From NCBI RefSeq assembly GCF_004127445.1, contig NZ_QEXM01000045.1:186001-250000 (forward strand): 64,000 nt of DNA, given 5' to 3'. This DNA comes from Streptomyces alfalfae. Its GTDB lineage: Bacteria; Actinomycetota; Actinomycetes; Streptomycetales; Streptomycetaceae. The position numbers and the translations under genes were made by a program. Below the pieces are notes generated by a model. The model was not told the origin of the DNA. It did not search any database and was given only the letters and a program-made list of their open reading frames with translations. Of the stretch, positions 17,263 through 25,340 are shown one piece after another; positions within the stretch are counted from its first letter, which is position 1, and the number at the start of each line of letters is the position of its first letter.

Positions 17263-18075
17263 ATGACCGAGGCACGGGCGTCCGCCGGACGGCGTGACGG
17301 CGCGGGAGCCGGTCCGAGCACACCCGGCACACCCTGCTGGGTGAGCCTGATGGCGCACGGCCTGGAAGCGACCCAGGAGTTCTACGGAGCGCTTTTCGGC
17401 TGGGAGTTCCGGCCGGGGCCCGAACAGCTCGGCCCCTACGTGCGGGCGCTGCTCGACGGCCACGAGGTGGCCGGCATCGGCCAGCTTCCGCCCGGCCGTC
17501 AGCTCCCCATCGCCTGGACGCCGTATCTGGCGACGGACGACGCGGACGCGACGGCCGAGGCGGTGCGCCACTGCGGCGGCACGGTGGGCGTCGGCCCCAT
17601 CACGGCGGGCAGGGCGGGGCGGATGGCCGTGGCGCTCGATCCCACGGGCGCGGTGTTCGGGCTCTGGCAGGCCGCCCGGCACCTGGGCTCCGCGGTGGTC
17701 GGCGAACCGGGGGCGCCCGCCTGGTACGAGCTGGTGACCCGGGAGACCTCCGGCGTCTTCCCGTTCTACCGCAACGTCTTCGGCTTCACCGAGGAGGCCG
17801 TCGTCTCGGCCGACTTCGACTATCTGCGGCTGTGCGTCGACGGCCGTCCGGTGGCGTCCATGCACGGCGTGGGCGACGCGCTGCCCCGTGACACGGGCCC
17901 TCACTGGATGACGTACTTCGAGGTCGCCGACGCCGACGAGGCGGCGGACCGGGTCGTCGAGCTCGGCGGCCACGTGGTCCGGCCCGCGTGGGACGACGCC
18001 TACGGGCGGATGGTGACGGTGGCCGACCCGGAGGGCGCGGTCTTCACCGTCGTACGCTCCGACCGCGAGGGCTGA
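17263..18075 (+). CDS. VOC-family (glyoxalase/bleomycin-resistance fold) protein, two tandem domains
   Basis: 270 residues from the ATG at 17263, chosen because GAGGAGAAGGTG precedes it; an ATG at 17236 in the same frame has only a weak site. Two VOC modules (about residues 25-140 and 150-268) each show the fold signature of an early aromatic-rich strand (TQEFYGALFGWEF; VFPFYRNVFGFTEE) and a late 'DPTGAVFGLWQ / DPEGAVFTVV' strand. Metal ligands are not obvious, so it could be a binding protein or an enzyme of unknown substrate. It converges on tdk with 28 bp between. Confidence 0.85.
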   Translation: MTEARASAGRRDGAGAGPSTPGTPCWVSLMAHGLEATQEFYGALFGWEFRPGPEQLGPYVRALLDGHEVAGIGQLPPGRQLPIAWTPYLATDDADATAEAVRHCGGTVGVGPITAGRAGRMAVALDPTGAVFGLWQAARHLGSAVVGEPGAPAWYELVTRETSGVFPFYRNVFGFTEEAVVSADFDYLRLCVDGRPVASMHGVGDALPRDTGPHWMTYFEVADADEAADRVVELGGHVVRPAWDDAYGRMVTVADPEGAVFTVVRSDREG

Positions 18076-18103
18076 CGCGGACTCTCGGAGAGCAAAGGCT
18101 CTC

Positions 18104-18766
18104 TCAGATGCGGAGGGCGGCGGTGTCCACCGGCAGGACGTCGGGCGAGAGGGCGCCCGCGCGTGCGGTCGCCGCCGTCGTCCTGCGCTGGTGGTGACGG
18201 CGGCACAGGACCTCGTAACCGACCTCGTCGGGCGACTGGTTGACGTCGCCGACGACGACCTGGGCGCCCTCGACGACCATTTCGCCGCCTATGGTGCGGG
18301 CGTTGTGCGTCGCGCGGGCTCCGCACCAGCACAGGGCCTCGACCTGGAGCACCTCGACGCGGTCGGCGAGCTCCACCAGGCGCTGCGAGCCGGGGAAGAG
18401 CTTGGAGCGGAAGTCCGTGGTGATGCCGAAGGCGAAGACGTCGAGTCCGAGATCGTCGACGACGCGGGCCAGCTGGTCGATCTGGTCCGGGGCGAGGAAC
18501 TGCGCCTCGTCGGCGATCACGTAGTCCGCGCGTCCGCCGCGCGAGAGGTGGTCCACGAGGTGGGCGTAGAAGTCGAAGTCGTCCGCGGCCTCGATCGCGT
18601 CGGTGACCAGGCCCAGCCGGGAGGACAGCTTGCCCTCGCCCGCGCGGTCGTCCCGCGTGAAGATCATTCCCTGGAGTCCGCGGGCCGAGCGGTTGTGCTC
18701 GATCTGCAGAGCCAGTGTGCTCTTTCCGCAGTCCATCGTTCCGGAGAAGAACACCAGCTCGGGCAT
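18104..18766 (-). CDS. tdk: Thymidine kinase (type II)
   Basis: Phosphorylates thymidine to dTMP with ATP (salvage). It has 220 residues, with the P-loop in GTMDCGKST at about residues 9-17 and the catalytic Glu in ADEAQFL near 87. The zinc-binding cysteines are CWCG near 146 and C near 188 (CRRHH), and the lasso-loop region sits between. This matches the human TK1-like family rather than the herpes type. The last 25 residues are a variable tail. A small hairpin GAGAGC-AAAG-GCTCTC (18088-18103) abuts the stop and may terminate transcription. Confidence 0.94.
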   Translation of the reverse strand: MPELVFFSGTMDCGKSTLALQIEHNRSARGLQGMIFTRDDRAGEGKLSSRLGLVTDAIEAADDFDFYAHLVDHLSRGGRADYVIADEAQFLAPDQIDQLARVVDDLGLDVFAFGITTDFRSKLFPGSQRLVELADRVEVLQVEALCWCGARATHNARTIGGEMVVEGAQVVVGDVNQSPDEVGYEVLCRRHHQRRTTAATARAGALSPDVLPVDTAALRI

Positions 18767-18806
18767 GGGAGGTCGCGGACCTTTCGAGGTGTGCGGAGTG
18801 GGGGCT

Positions 18807-19994
18807 TCAGGAGCGTACTTCGAGGAGGGGGACGAACTGCTCGACGGGGGTCATGGAGCCGTGCATGCCGACCAGTGCCGACTCGTTCGGCTCGCGTCGT
18901 GAGGCGATGATCGCGGCGTCGTCGTACGCGGCGGCGACGACGTCACCGATGCGCTCGTACACACGTTGATCAATGTGTGGACCAAACCAGCCCGCGTTGA
19001 TCGCCTCGTCACGGGAGGCGACCCAGAACTGCTCGCCGAGGACCTCGCGCCACACCGCCAGGACGTCGTTCTGCGCCCCGGGCACCGCGTAGACGTGCCG
19101 GGCGCGGCCCTCGCCGCCGAGGTGGGCGACGCCCGCGCGCAGCTCCCAGTCCTCGTCGAAGTCGATGCGGGAGCGCTCGTCGAAGGGGATGTCGAGCATG
19201 CCGTGGTCGGCGGTGACGTACAGGGCGCTGCGCGGCGGAAGCTGCTCCGCGAGGCGCTGGGCGAGCCGGTCGACGTACATGAGCTGGCCGCGCCAGTCGT
19301 CGGAGTCCACACCGAACCGGTGGCCCTTGCCGTCGACCTCCGCGTAGTACGTGTAGACCAGGGACCGGTCCCCCGCCGCCAGCTGCTGGGCGGCGAGGTC
19401 CATGCGGTCCTCGCCGGAGAGCTTGCCGCGGAAGGTGCCGCCGCTGAGGGCGATCTTCGTGAGCGGGGTGTGCTCGAAGCCGGGGGCGGAGACCTGGGCG
19501 GTGTGCACCCCCGCCTCGTGGGCCTGCTGGAAGACGGTGGGGTACGGCTGCCACGCGTGCGGGTCGGTCCACGGGTTCCAGCGGAGCTGGTTCATCAGCT
19601 CGCCGGTGGCGGGATCGCGGACGGTGTAGCCGGGCAGGCCGTGCACGCCCGGCGGCAGCCCCGTGCCGACCGAGGCGAGCGACGTCGCCGTGGTGGCGGG
19701 GAAACCGGCGGTGATCGGCTGTCCCGTGCCGCCGCGCGAGCCGGCGAGCAGCGAGCTGAGGAAGGGGGCCTCCGCGGGGTGCGCCTTGAGCTGCTCCCAG
19801 CCGAGGCCGTCGATCAGGAAGACGCAGTTGCGGTCGGCGGGGGCGATCTCGGCGATGGCCGGCGCGTGGCCCGGCACGCCCTGGTGGGCGACGAGCGTGG
19901 GCAGCAGGTCGGCGAGCGATCCCGAGCCGTACGCGGGCACGGGGGCGGTGTCGAGGGCGAGCGGCTCCACGTCGTCCCAGGCGGGCAGCGACAT
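18807..19994 (-). CDS. Alkaline-phosphatase-superfamily phosphodiesterase/nucleotide pyrophosphatase
   Basis: 395 residues. The ATG at 19994 overlaps the DUF5998 stop by one base (coupled). It carries the type I phosphodiesterase/pyrophosphatase fold: the metal and nucleophile region is FLIDGLGWEQL near residue 58 and GFPATTATSLASVGTG near 95 (nucleophile Thr). The second metal site comes from VDGKGHRFG near 220 and TADHGMLDIP near 260. There is no signal peptide, so it is cytoplasmic. The substrate is unknown. It follows DUF5998 in one operon. Confidence 0.88.
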   Translation of the reverse strand: MSLPAWDDVEPLALDTAPVPAYGSGSLADLLPTLVAHQGVPGHAPAIAEIAPADRNCVFLIDGLGWEQLKAHPAEAPFLSSLLAGSRGGTGQPITAGFPATTATSLASVGTGLPPGVHGLPGYTVRDPATGELMNQLRWNPWTDPHAWQPYPTVFQQAHEAGVHTAQVSAPGFEHTPLTKIALSGGTFRGKLSGEDRMDLAAQQLAAGDRSLVYTYYAEVDGKGHRFGVDSDDWRGQLMYVDRLAQRLAEQLPPRSALYVTADHGMLDIPFDERSRIDFDEDWELRAGVAHLGGEGRARHVYAVPGAQNDVLAVWREVLGEQFWVASRDEAINAGWFGPHIDQRVYERIGDVVAAAYDDAAIIASRREPNESALVGMHGSMTPVEQFVPLLEVRS

Positions 19995-20581
19995 CAGCGG
20001 GCGGTCTCCGCGGTGGCCTCGGACAGGGCCTGGGCGAAGGCGAGCGTCTGGCGCACGGCGTCGGGGCCGTCACCGGCCTCGCTGACGCGCAGGCTGAGGT
20101 CGTCGGCGGTGGAGCTGCCGGTGTACCCGTGGTCGGCCTCGCAGTTGGGGTCGCCGCAGGCCGCGGGCTCCAGGTCGATGCGGGAGACCGCGCCCCAGCC
20201 GATGGTCAGGACGACCTCGCGGGGCGGGGTGCCGGGCACGTACTTCTCGGGGTTGGCGACGACGCGGCTGAGGACGACCGAGGAGATCCGGCCGATCTTG
20301 ACCGACTCCGTGGAGGTCGTCGCGTACGGCGTCGGGGACGTGCCGTCCGCCGCCTGCTCGTCGGTGTGGCTCACGATGAAGCGGGTGCCGGTCAGCACGA
20401 GGACCGTGACGTGCCTGCGCACTTCGTTGGCGTCGAACGTCGTCTCCTGGTGGACCAGGTACGACCCGATGGCCTCGCCGCCGATGGCGGCCTCCACGGC
20501 CTCGGCCACGAGGGCCGGGTAGTAGCCGCTGCGCTCGATCGCCGCGCGCAGCCCCTGGGTCGTCGTACCGGTCTTTGCCAT
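19994..20581 (-). CDS. DUF5998 family protein
   Basis: 195 residues from the ATG at 20581 (MAKTGTTTQGLRAAIERSGYYP); an ATG 9 nt upstream is also in frame. The soluble alpha/beta sequence includes a central LVLTGTRFIVSHTDEQ and a Cys pair in ACGDPNCEADHGYTGS near residue 146. I recognise it as the DUF5998 family, whose members sit immediately before the phosphodiesterase gene, as here (1-bp overlap). Function unknown. Confidence 0.82.
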   Translation of the reverse strand: MAKTGTTTQGLRAAIERSGYYPALVAEAVEAAIGGEAIGSYLVHQETTFDANEVRRHVTVLVLTGTRFIVSHTDEQAADGTSPTPYATTSTESVKIGRISSVVLSRVVANPEKYVPGTPPREVVLTIGWGAVSRIDLEPAACGDPNCEADHGYTGSSTADDLSLRVSEAGDGPDAVRQTLAFAQALSEATAETAR

Positions 20582-20651
20582 GCCGTCCATCCTACGGCCC
20601 GGCGAGGGGCCCATGAGCCCCCGTGGGGCGGCCCGGCGCCGGGAAGCGCCC

Positions 20652-23513
20652 TCAGTAGCCGGGGAGCGTCCGCGGGCCCAGGTCGTCACGGGCGGGCGGC
20701 GGTGCGAGCCGGACCGACGCGCCGAGCACGGAGAGTCCGCGCGGGGCCACGACCACGGGCTCCAGGGAGACGCCGACCACTTCCGGGTGGTCGTCGACGA
20801 GGCGGGAGACCCGCTGGAGCAGTTCCTGCAGCGCGGGGGTGTCGACGGGGGCCGAGCCGCGCCAGCCGAAGAGGAGCGGGGCGGTCCTGATCGACCTGAC
20901 CAAGGAGGCCGCCTCGCGGTCGGTGACCGGGATCAGCCGGTGCGCGGTGTCGCCGAGCAGTTCGGAGGCGGCGCCCGCGAGGCCGAAGGAGAGCACCGCT
21001 CCGGCCGCCGGATCGATGACGGCGCGCACGACGGTGTCGACGCCGCGCGGCACCATCTTCTGGACGACGGGCCGCAGCTCGGCCGGCTTTCCGAACAGGT
21101 CGATCAACTCTTGATAGGCCCGTCGCAGTTGCTCCTCGTCGGCGAGGTCGAGCCGCACCCCGCCGAGGTCGGCACGGTGGCGCAGATGCGGGGCGGTGGT
21201 CTTCAGGGCCACGGGGTAGCCGAGCCAGCGCGCGGCCTCCACGGCCTCGTCGGGGCCCGGAGCGGACAGCGCCTCGCGTACGGGGACGCCGTACCGCCCG
21301 AGCAGTTCGTGGGCGTCGGCGGCGGCGAGGGTCAGGCCGCGACGGTCCTCCCCGCGCGCCAGCAGCTCCGCGATGCGGTCGGCGGTCCCGCTCTCGTCGA
21401 TGTCGTCGTACTCGTGCACCTTGCCGGGTTCGGCCGCCTCGCGGCGCCACTGGGCGTACCTGACGGCCTCGGCGAGGGCGCGGACGGCGCGCTCGGCTGC
21501 GGGGTAGGCGGGGATGCGGTGGGAGCGCGCCTCGTCTGCGGCCTCCTCGGCGCCCTCGGCGTCCGGGGCGGCGTCGGCCGCCGGGGCGGGCGCGGGGTCC
21601 TCGGTCCCGCCCGCGGCGGGCGCGGCAGGGGCGTCGGGCCGGGTCCTCGCCGCGGCGGCCAGGGCCTCGGCGAGGCCGCCGAGCTCCACGTGGACCACGG
21701 CCACGGGCTTCGCCGGGCATCCCGCGGCGGCGGCACGCAGCTCGCCGGCCAGCGTCTCGGGGTCGGCGGCGACCTTGTCCTCGCGCACCCAGGGGATCGC
21801 GTTGACGATCACCGCGTCGCACCCGTCGTCCGACAGGGCCTCGGCGAGCGCGGCCCGGAAGTCGGCGGGGGTGGCCCCCGTGGTCAGGTCGCGCGGCGGC
21901 AGCGGGCGCAGCCCGTCGGCGACGCAGGCGTCGTACGTGAGCAGCCCCAGCGACTCGGAGTTGCCGAGGATGCCCACCCGCGGCCCCGAGGGCAGCGGCT
22001 GCCCGGCGAGCAGCAGCCCGGCGTCGACCATCTCCGTGACGGTGTCCACGCGGATGACGCCCGCCTGGCGGAGCAGGGCCGACACCGTGGCGTGCGGCAG
22101 CCGCGTGGCCTGCACCGCGTGCCCGGTGGGCGCGATTCCGCTGTGCCGGGCGCCCTGGACCACGACGAGCGGCTTGGCGGTCGCGGCCCTGCGGGCGAGG
22201 CGGGTGAACTTGCGCGGGTTGCCGATCGTCTCCAGGTACATCAGCGCGACGTCGGTGTCCGGGTCCTCGTACCAGTACTGGAGGACGTCGTTCCCCGAGA
22301 CGTCGGCCCGGTTGCCGGAGCCGATGAACGTGGACAGGCCCGCGCCCCTGCGGTGCAGTCCGGAGAGCAGCGCGATGCCGATCGCCCCCGACTGGGTGAA
22401 CAGACCGATGCGACCGCGCGCGGGCGACTGCGGGGCGAGCGAGGCGTTGAGCCGCGCCCGGGGGGAGGTGTTGATGACGCCGAAGGCGTTCGGGCCGACG
22501 ATGCGCATTCCGTGCGAACGTGCCTGGCGCACCAGTTCGCGCTGCCGCTCGCGCCCCTCGGCGCCGCTCTCCGCGTACCCGGCGGAGAGCACCACGAGCC
22601 CCTGCACCCCGTGCTCGCCGCAGTCGGCGACGACCTGCGGCACACGGTCGGCGGGCACGGTGACCACGGCGAGGTCGACGGGCTCGGCCACGGAGGTCAC
22701 GGAGCGGTGCGCGGGCACGCCCTCGATGCGAGCGCCCTCGTCGAAGGCGCTGTTCACCGCGTACAGGCGCCCGGCGAACCCGGCGTCGCGGAGGTTGCTC
22801 AGGACGCTGCGTCCGACGCCGCCGGGGGTCCGCCCCACGCCGATCACCGCGACCGAGCCCGGCGTCAGCAGGCGCTGCACGGACCGGCCCTCGGCACGCT
22901 GCTCGCGGGCGCGCTGCACGGCGAGCGAGCGGTCGGTCGGCTCAAGGCCGAACTCCAGGCGCACGACGCCGTCCTCGAAGCTGCGCTTCTGCTGGTAGCC
23001 CGCGTCCGTGAAGACCTTGATCATCTTGGTGTTGGCGGGCAGGACCTCGGCCGCGAAGCGCCGGATGCCGCGCTCCCTGGCGACCGCCGCGATGTGTTCG
23101 AGGAGCGTGGAGGCCACACCCCTGCCCTGGTGGGCGTCCTGCACGAGGAAGGCGACCTCGGCCTCGTCGGCGGGGGCGCTGGCGGCCATGCCCCGCTCGT
23201 CGATGCGGTCGTACCGCACGGTGGCGATGAACTCGCCGCCCACCGTCGCCGCCAGACCCACGCGGTCGACCTGGTCGTGGTGGGTGAAGCGGTGCACGTC
23301 CTTGGCGGAGAGGCGGGGGTAGGGCGCGAAGAACCGGTAGTACTTCGACTCGTCCGAGACCTGTTCGTAGAAGCTGACCAGGCGGTCCGCGTCCTCGGCC
23401 GTGATGGGCCTGATCCGGGCGGTGCCTCCGTCGCGCAGCACCACATCGGCTTCCCAGTGCGCGGGGTAGTCGTGCCGCTCCTGCTGATCCGACTGATCCG
23501 ACGGGGTCTGCAT
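20652..23513 (-). CDS. GNAT acetyltransferase fused to ADP-forming acyl-CoA synthetase-like domains (Pat type)
   Basis: 953 residues. The GNAT domain comes first (about 20-195; acetyl-CoA loop VQDAHQGRGVASTLL near 130), then a CoA-binding Rossmann domain (about 220-325). A succinyl-CoA-ligase-like region follows (about 340-520, GLFTQSGAIGIALL), and a C-terminal ATP-grasp module (about 690-930, VALKTTAPHLRHRADLGGV). A Pro/Ala-rich linker lies at about 625-660. The GNAT-first arrangement differs from E. coli PatZ and resembles protein lysine acetyltransferases studied in Streptomyces, which control acyl-CoA synthetases. The phosphohistidine loop is not canonical (GHAVQATRLPH), so synthetase activity is doubtful. 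Confidence 0.88.
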   Translation of the reverse strand: MQTPSDQSDQQERHDYPAHWEADVVLRDGGTARIRPITAEDADRLVSFYEQVSDESKYYRFFAPYPRLSAKDVHRFTHHDQVDRVGLAATVGGEFIATVRYDRIDERGMAASAPADEAEVAFLVQDAHQGRGVASTLLEHIAAVARERGIRRFAAEVLPANTKMIKVFTDAGYQQKRSFEDGVVRLEFGLEPTDRSLAVQRAREQRAEGRSVQRLLTPGSVAVIGVGRTPGGVGRSVLSNLRDAGFAGRLYAVNSAFDEGARIEGVPAHRSVTSVAEPVDLAVVTVPADRVPQVVADCGEHGVQGLVVLSAGYAESGAEGRERQRELVRQARSHGMRIVGPNAFGVINTSPRARLNASLAPQSPARGRIGLFTQSGAIGIALLSGLHRRGAGLSTFIGSGNRADVSGNDVLQYWYEDPDTDVALMYLETIGNPRKFTRLARRAATAKPLVVVQGARHSGIAPTGHAVQATRLPHATVSALLRQAGVIRVDTVTEMVDAGLLLAGQPLPSGPRVGILGNSESLGLLTYDACVADGLRPLPPRDLTTGATPADFRAALAEALSDDGCDAVIVNAIPWVREDKVAADPETLAGELRAAAAGCPAKPVAVVHVELGGLAEALAAAARTRPDAPAAPAAGGTEDPAPAPAADAAPDAEGAEEAADEARSHRIPAYPAAERAVRALAEAVRYAQWRREAAEPGKVHEYDDIDESGTADRIAELLARGEDRRGLTLAAADAHELLGRYGVPVREALSAPGPDEAVEAARWLGYPVALKTTAPHLRHRADLGGVRLDLADEEQLRRAYQELIDLFGKPAELRPVVQKMVPRGVDTVVRAVIDPAAGAVLSFGLAGAASELLGDTAHRLIPVTDREAASLVRSIRTAPLLFGWRGSAPVDTPALQELLQRVSRLVDDHPEVVGVSLEPVVVAPRGLSVLGASVRLAPPPARDDLGPRTLPGY

Positions 23514-23679
23514 GGTGCCAGGGTACGGGTCGCGGGGCCGCTCGGACCTTGGCAGGCTGAGAGCCCGGCGACCGCGGGACAGCCCGTCGGATGACCAGGG
23601 CGTACGGTCGGCAGAGCACCCGTGTCGACATGAGACACTGGTCTAGACAACTTGGAAACACCTGGAAGGGCAGCAACAC

Positions 23680-23961
23680 ATGGCTGAGCGCCGCGTCAAC
23701 GTCGGCTGGGCCGAGGGCCTCCACGCCCGACCCGCCTCCATCTTCGTCCGCGCGGCCACGGCCGCCGGCGTCCCCGTGACGATCGCCAAGGCCGACGGCA
23801 ACCCGGTCAACGCCGGCTCGATGCTCGCGGTGCTCGGCCTCGGCGCCCAGGGCGGCGAGGAGATCACCCTCGCCTCCGACGCCGAGGGCGCGGACGCCGC
23901 CCTCGACCGTCTGGCCAAGCTCGTCGCCGAGGGCCTTGAGGAGCTCCCGGAGACGGTCTGA
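23680..23961 (+). CDS. ptsH: HPr phosphocarrier protein
   Basis: 93 residues. The phosphotransfer protein of the PEP:sugar phosphotransferase system carries phosphate from enzyme I to sugar-specific enzyme IIA proteins. The active-site His is in EGLHARPAS near residue 15. The region expected around the regulatory Ser of low-GC Gram-positives reads AGSMLAVLGLGA; Ser is present near 47. Family length is normal. It has its own promoter region (166 bp from the divergent Pat gene) and a terminator 20 bp after the stop. Confidence 0.95.
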   Translation: MAERRVNVGWAEGLHARPASIFVRAATAAGVPVTIAKADGNPVNAGSMLAVLGLGAQGGEEITLASDAEGADAALDRLAKLVAEGLEELPETV

Positions 23962-23980
23962 CCCGAGCAGCACCGACCGG

Positions 23981-24009
23981 AGGGCCCACCCTGACACGGG
24001 GTGGGCCCT
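23981..24009 (+). terminator. Terminator of ptsH
   Basis: A perfect 11-bp stem AGGGCCCACCC / GGGTGGGCCCT with a 7-nt loop is followed by TCGGCGTT, 20 bp after the ptsH stop. Confidence 0.9.
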
Positions 24010-24110
24010 TCGGCGTTGGGCTCACGCGGCGCGTGGGGCGCCTTGGCGCGCGCACAGCGCACCGCCTGCCTCTCCGGCCCCTCCACGCCCCTCTCTGTTG
24101 GTCATACGGC

Positions 24111-24144
24111 GAAAGCCCCGGCTCTTTCGTGAGCCGGGGCTTTC
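24111..24144. terminator. Bidirectional terminator between ptsH and the M23 peptidase gene
   Basis: A perfect 14-bp stem GAAAGCCCCGGCTC / GAGCCGGGGCTTTC with a 6-nt loop TTTCGT gives A-rich/T-rich flanks on both strands. It lies 23 bp after the end of the minus-strand peptidase gene and backs up the ptsH terminator. Confidence 0.92.
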
Positions 24145-24166
24145 GGTACGACGTGGGTCGCGTCGG

Positions 24167-24970
24167 TCAGACGTTGACGCCGTGCGCGCGGAGGTAGGCG
24201 ACGGGGTCGATGTCCGAGCCGTACTCCGCGCCCGTGCGGGCCTCGAAGTGCAGGTGCGGGCCGCTGGAGTTGCCCGTGGAGCCTGCGAGGCCTATCTGCT
24301 GGCCCGGGGTGACCGTCTGGCCGACGGTGACGCCGAGGGAGGACAGGTGGCCGTACTGGGTGTACGTGCCGTCGTTCATCTTGATGACGACGTTGTTGCC
24401 GTAGGCGCCGCCCCAGCCCGCCTCGACGACGGTGCCGGAGCCGACCGCGTGGACCGGGGTGCCGGAAGCGGCGTGGAAGTCGACGCCGGTGTGGCTGCCG
24501 GAGGACCACATGGCCCCGCCGGTCTGGTAGCCCGTGGAGACGTAGGAGCCGGAGATCGGGGAGACGTAGGTGTTCAGGCGCTTGCGCTCGGCCTCGCGGG
24601 CGGCGCGCTCCTTCTGCTCGCGCTCCTTCTTGGCCTTCGCCTTGGCCTCGGCCTCGGCCTTGCGCTTCTCCTCGGCGGCCCTCTTCTTGGCGGCCTCTTC
24701 GGCCTTCTTGGCCGCGGCGGCGGCGTCGGCGGCCTGCTGCTGGGCGGCGGCCTGCGCGTCGACGCTCGCGGCGAGCGAGTCACCGACGGAGATGGCCTGG
24801 GTGAGCCCGGTGTGTTCGATGGGCGCGTCGTCAGCGGCGGCGAGCGCGGGGGCCGCCAGGCCTCCGATGACACCGGTGGTGGTGAGCGCGGCGACGCCCG
24901 CGGCATTCGCCGTGGTGCGCGTGAGGCGGCTCGGACGACGGTGCTTCCCGGTGGCACGGGTGAACGCCAT
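24167..24970 (-). CDS. Secreted M23 (LytM) peptidoglycan endopeptidase
   Basis: 267 residues. A basic leader of about 25 residues and a hydrophobic stretch ending APALAAADD make a signal peptide of about 46 residues. Then come a Lys/Glu/Ala-rich helical region (about 75-130, almost wholly K, E, A and R; probably a coiled coil) and a LytM domain (about 135-262). Its zinc ligands are HTGVDF near 160 and GPHLHFE near 238. It should cleave peptide cross-links in the cell wall. Expression is probably controlled by the c-di-AMP riboswitch in the leader, as known for other Streptomyces wall hydrolases. Confidence 0.93.
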   Translation of the reverse strand: MAFTRATGKHRRPSRLTRTTANAAGVAALTTTGVIGGLAAPALAAADDAPIEHTGLTQAISVGDSLAASVDAQAAAQQQAADAAAAAKKAEEAAKKRAAEEKRKAEAEAKAKAKKEREQKERAAREAERKRLNTYVSPISGSYVSTGYQTGGAMWSSGSHTGVDFHAASGTPVHAVGSGTVVEAGWGGAYGNNVVIKMNDGTYTQYGHLSSLGVTVGQTVTPGQQIGLAGSTGNSSGPHLHFEARTGAEYGSDIDPVAYLRAHGVNV

Positions 24971-24982
24971 GAAGCGGCTGAT

Positions 24983-25140
24983 CCTTTCCTTCCCTCTCGC
25001 CTACCGGGTTAGCTGACGGGTTCGGAGCAGGAAGGTCTCCTACGAGTCCCTCGCCCTGCGGCAAGGTTCCCGATTCACCCCAAGGGACGTGTGGGTCCCC
25101 GGCTCCCCTGGCTCGCGCCGTACGGGGACTCGGCGATGAC
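24983..25140 (-). promoter_or_regulatory. c-di-AMP (ydaO/yuaA) riboswitch
   Basis: The RNA-sense (minus) sequence carries the conserved ydaO elements in order. These are GAGCCAGGGGAGCCGGGGACC (shown here as the complement around 25094-25114), the GGGGTGAATC element near 25070-25080, and the GAACCCGTCAGCTAACC / GGTAGGC block near 24998-25022. It ends at the AAGGAAAGGA ribosome site at 24982-24991, just before the peptidase start at 24970. Established knowledge: in actinobacteria this class precedes cell-wall hydrolase genes and turns them off when c-di-AMP is high. The ribosome site at its 3' edge allows control of either termination or translation. Confidence 0.92.
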
Positions 25141-25188
25141 TGCCCGGTGCCGCGGCTGCGGCGTACTGCGTGACGGACAGCCGGACCG

Positions 25189-25218
25189 ACGCTAAACGTG
25201 TCGTCTTTCGAACGACAA
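25189..25218 (-). promoter_or_regulatory. Candidate housekeeping promoter of the riboswitch-peptidase transcript
   Basis: On the minus strand TTGTCG (25213-25218) is followed after 18 bp by TAGCGT (25189-25194), a fair match to the HrdB-type consensus. The start point would fall about 45 bp before the riboswitch. The spacer holds an inverted repeat GTCGT...ACGAC. Confidence 0.55.
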
Positions 25219-25278
25219 ACAGAACGCCTCTTTTGTAGCGCACGCCACACGGCAGACAGGCAACCTCCGTAGTAATTC

Positions 25279-25331
25279 GGACATATGAGGACCCCGGCGA
25301 CCGAAACGGCCACCGGGGTCCTGATATGTCC
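25279..25331 (-). terminator. Strong terminator after the M16 peptidase operon
   Basis: A very long hairpin: GGACATAT and AGGACCCCGG (25279-25297) pair with CCGGGGTCCT and ATATGTCC (25313-25331), broken by a single G/G mismatch, around a 15-nt loop. It begins 10 bp after the stop of the minus-strand M16 gene. Confidence 0.88.
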
Positions 25332-25340
25332 TGACTCCGC

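Noticed and set aside
20580..23594. Plus-strand frame of about 1000 codons opposite the GNAT/acyl-CoA synthetase gene
   Set aside because: Same shadow effect; the minus strand encodes clear GNAT, CoA-binding and ATP-grasp motifs.
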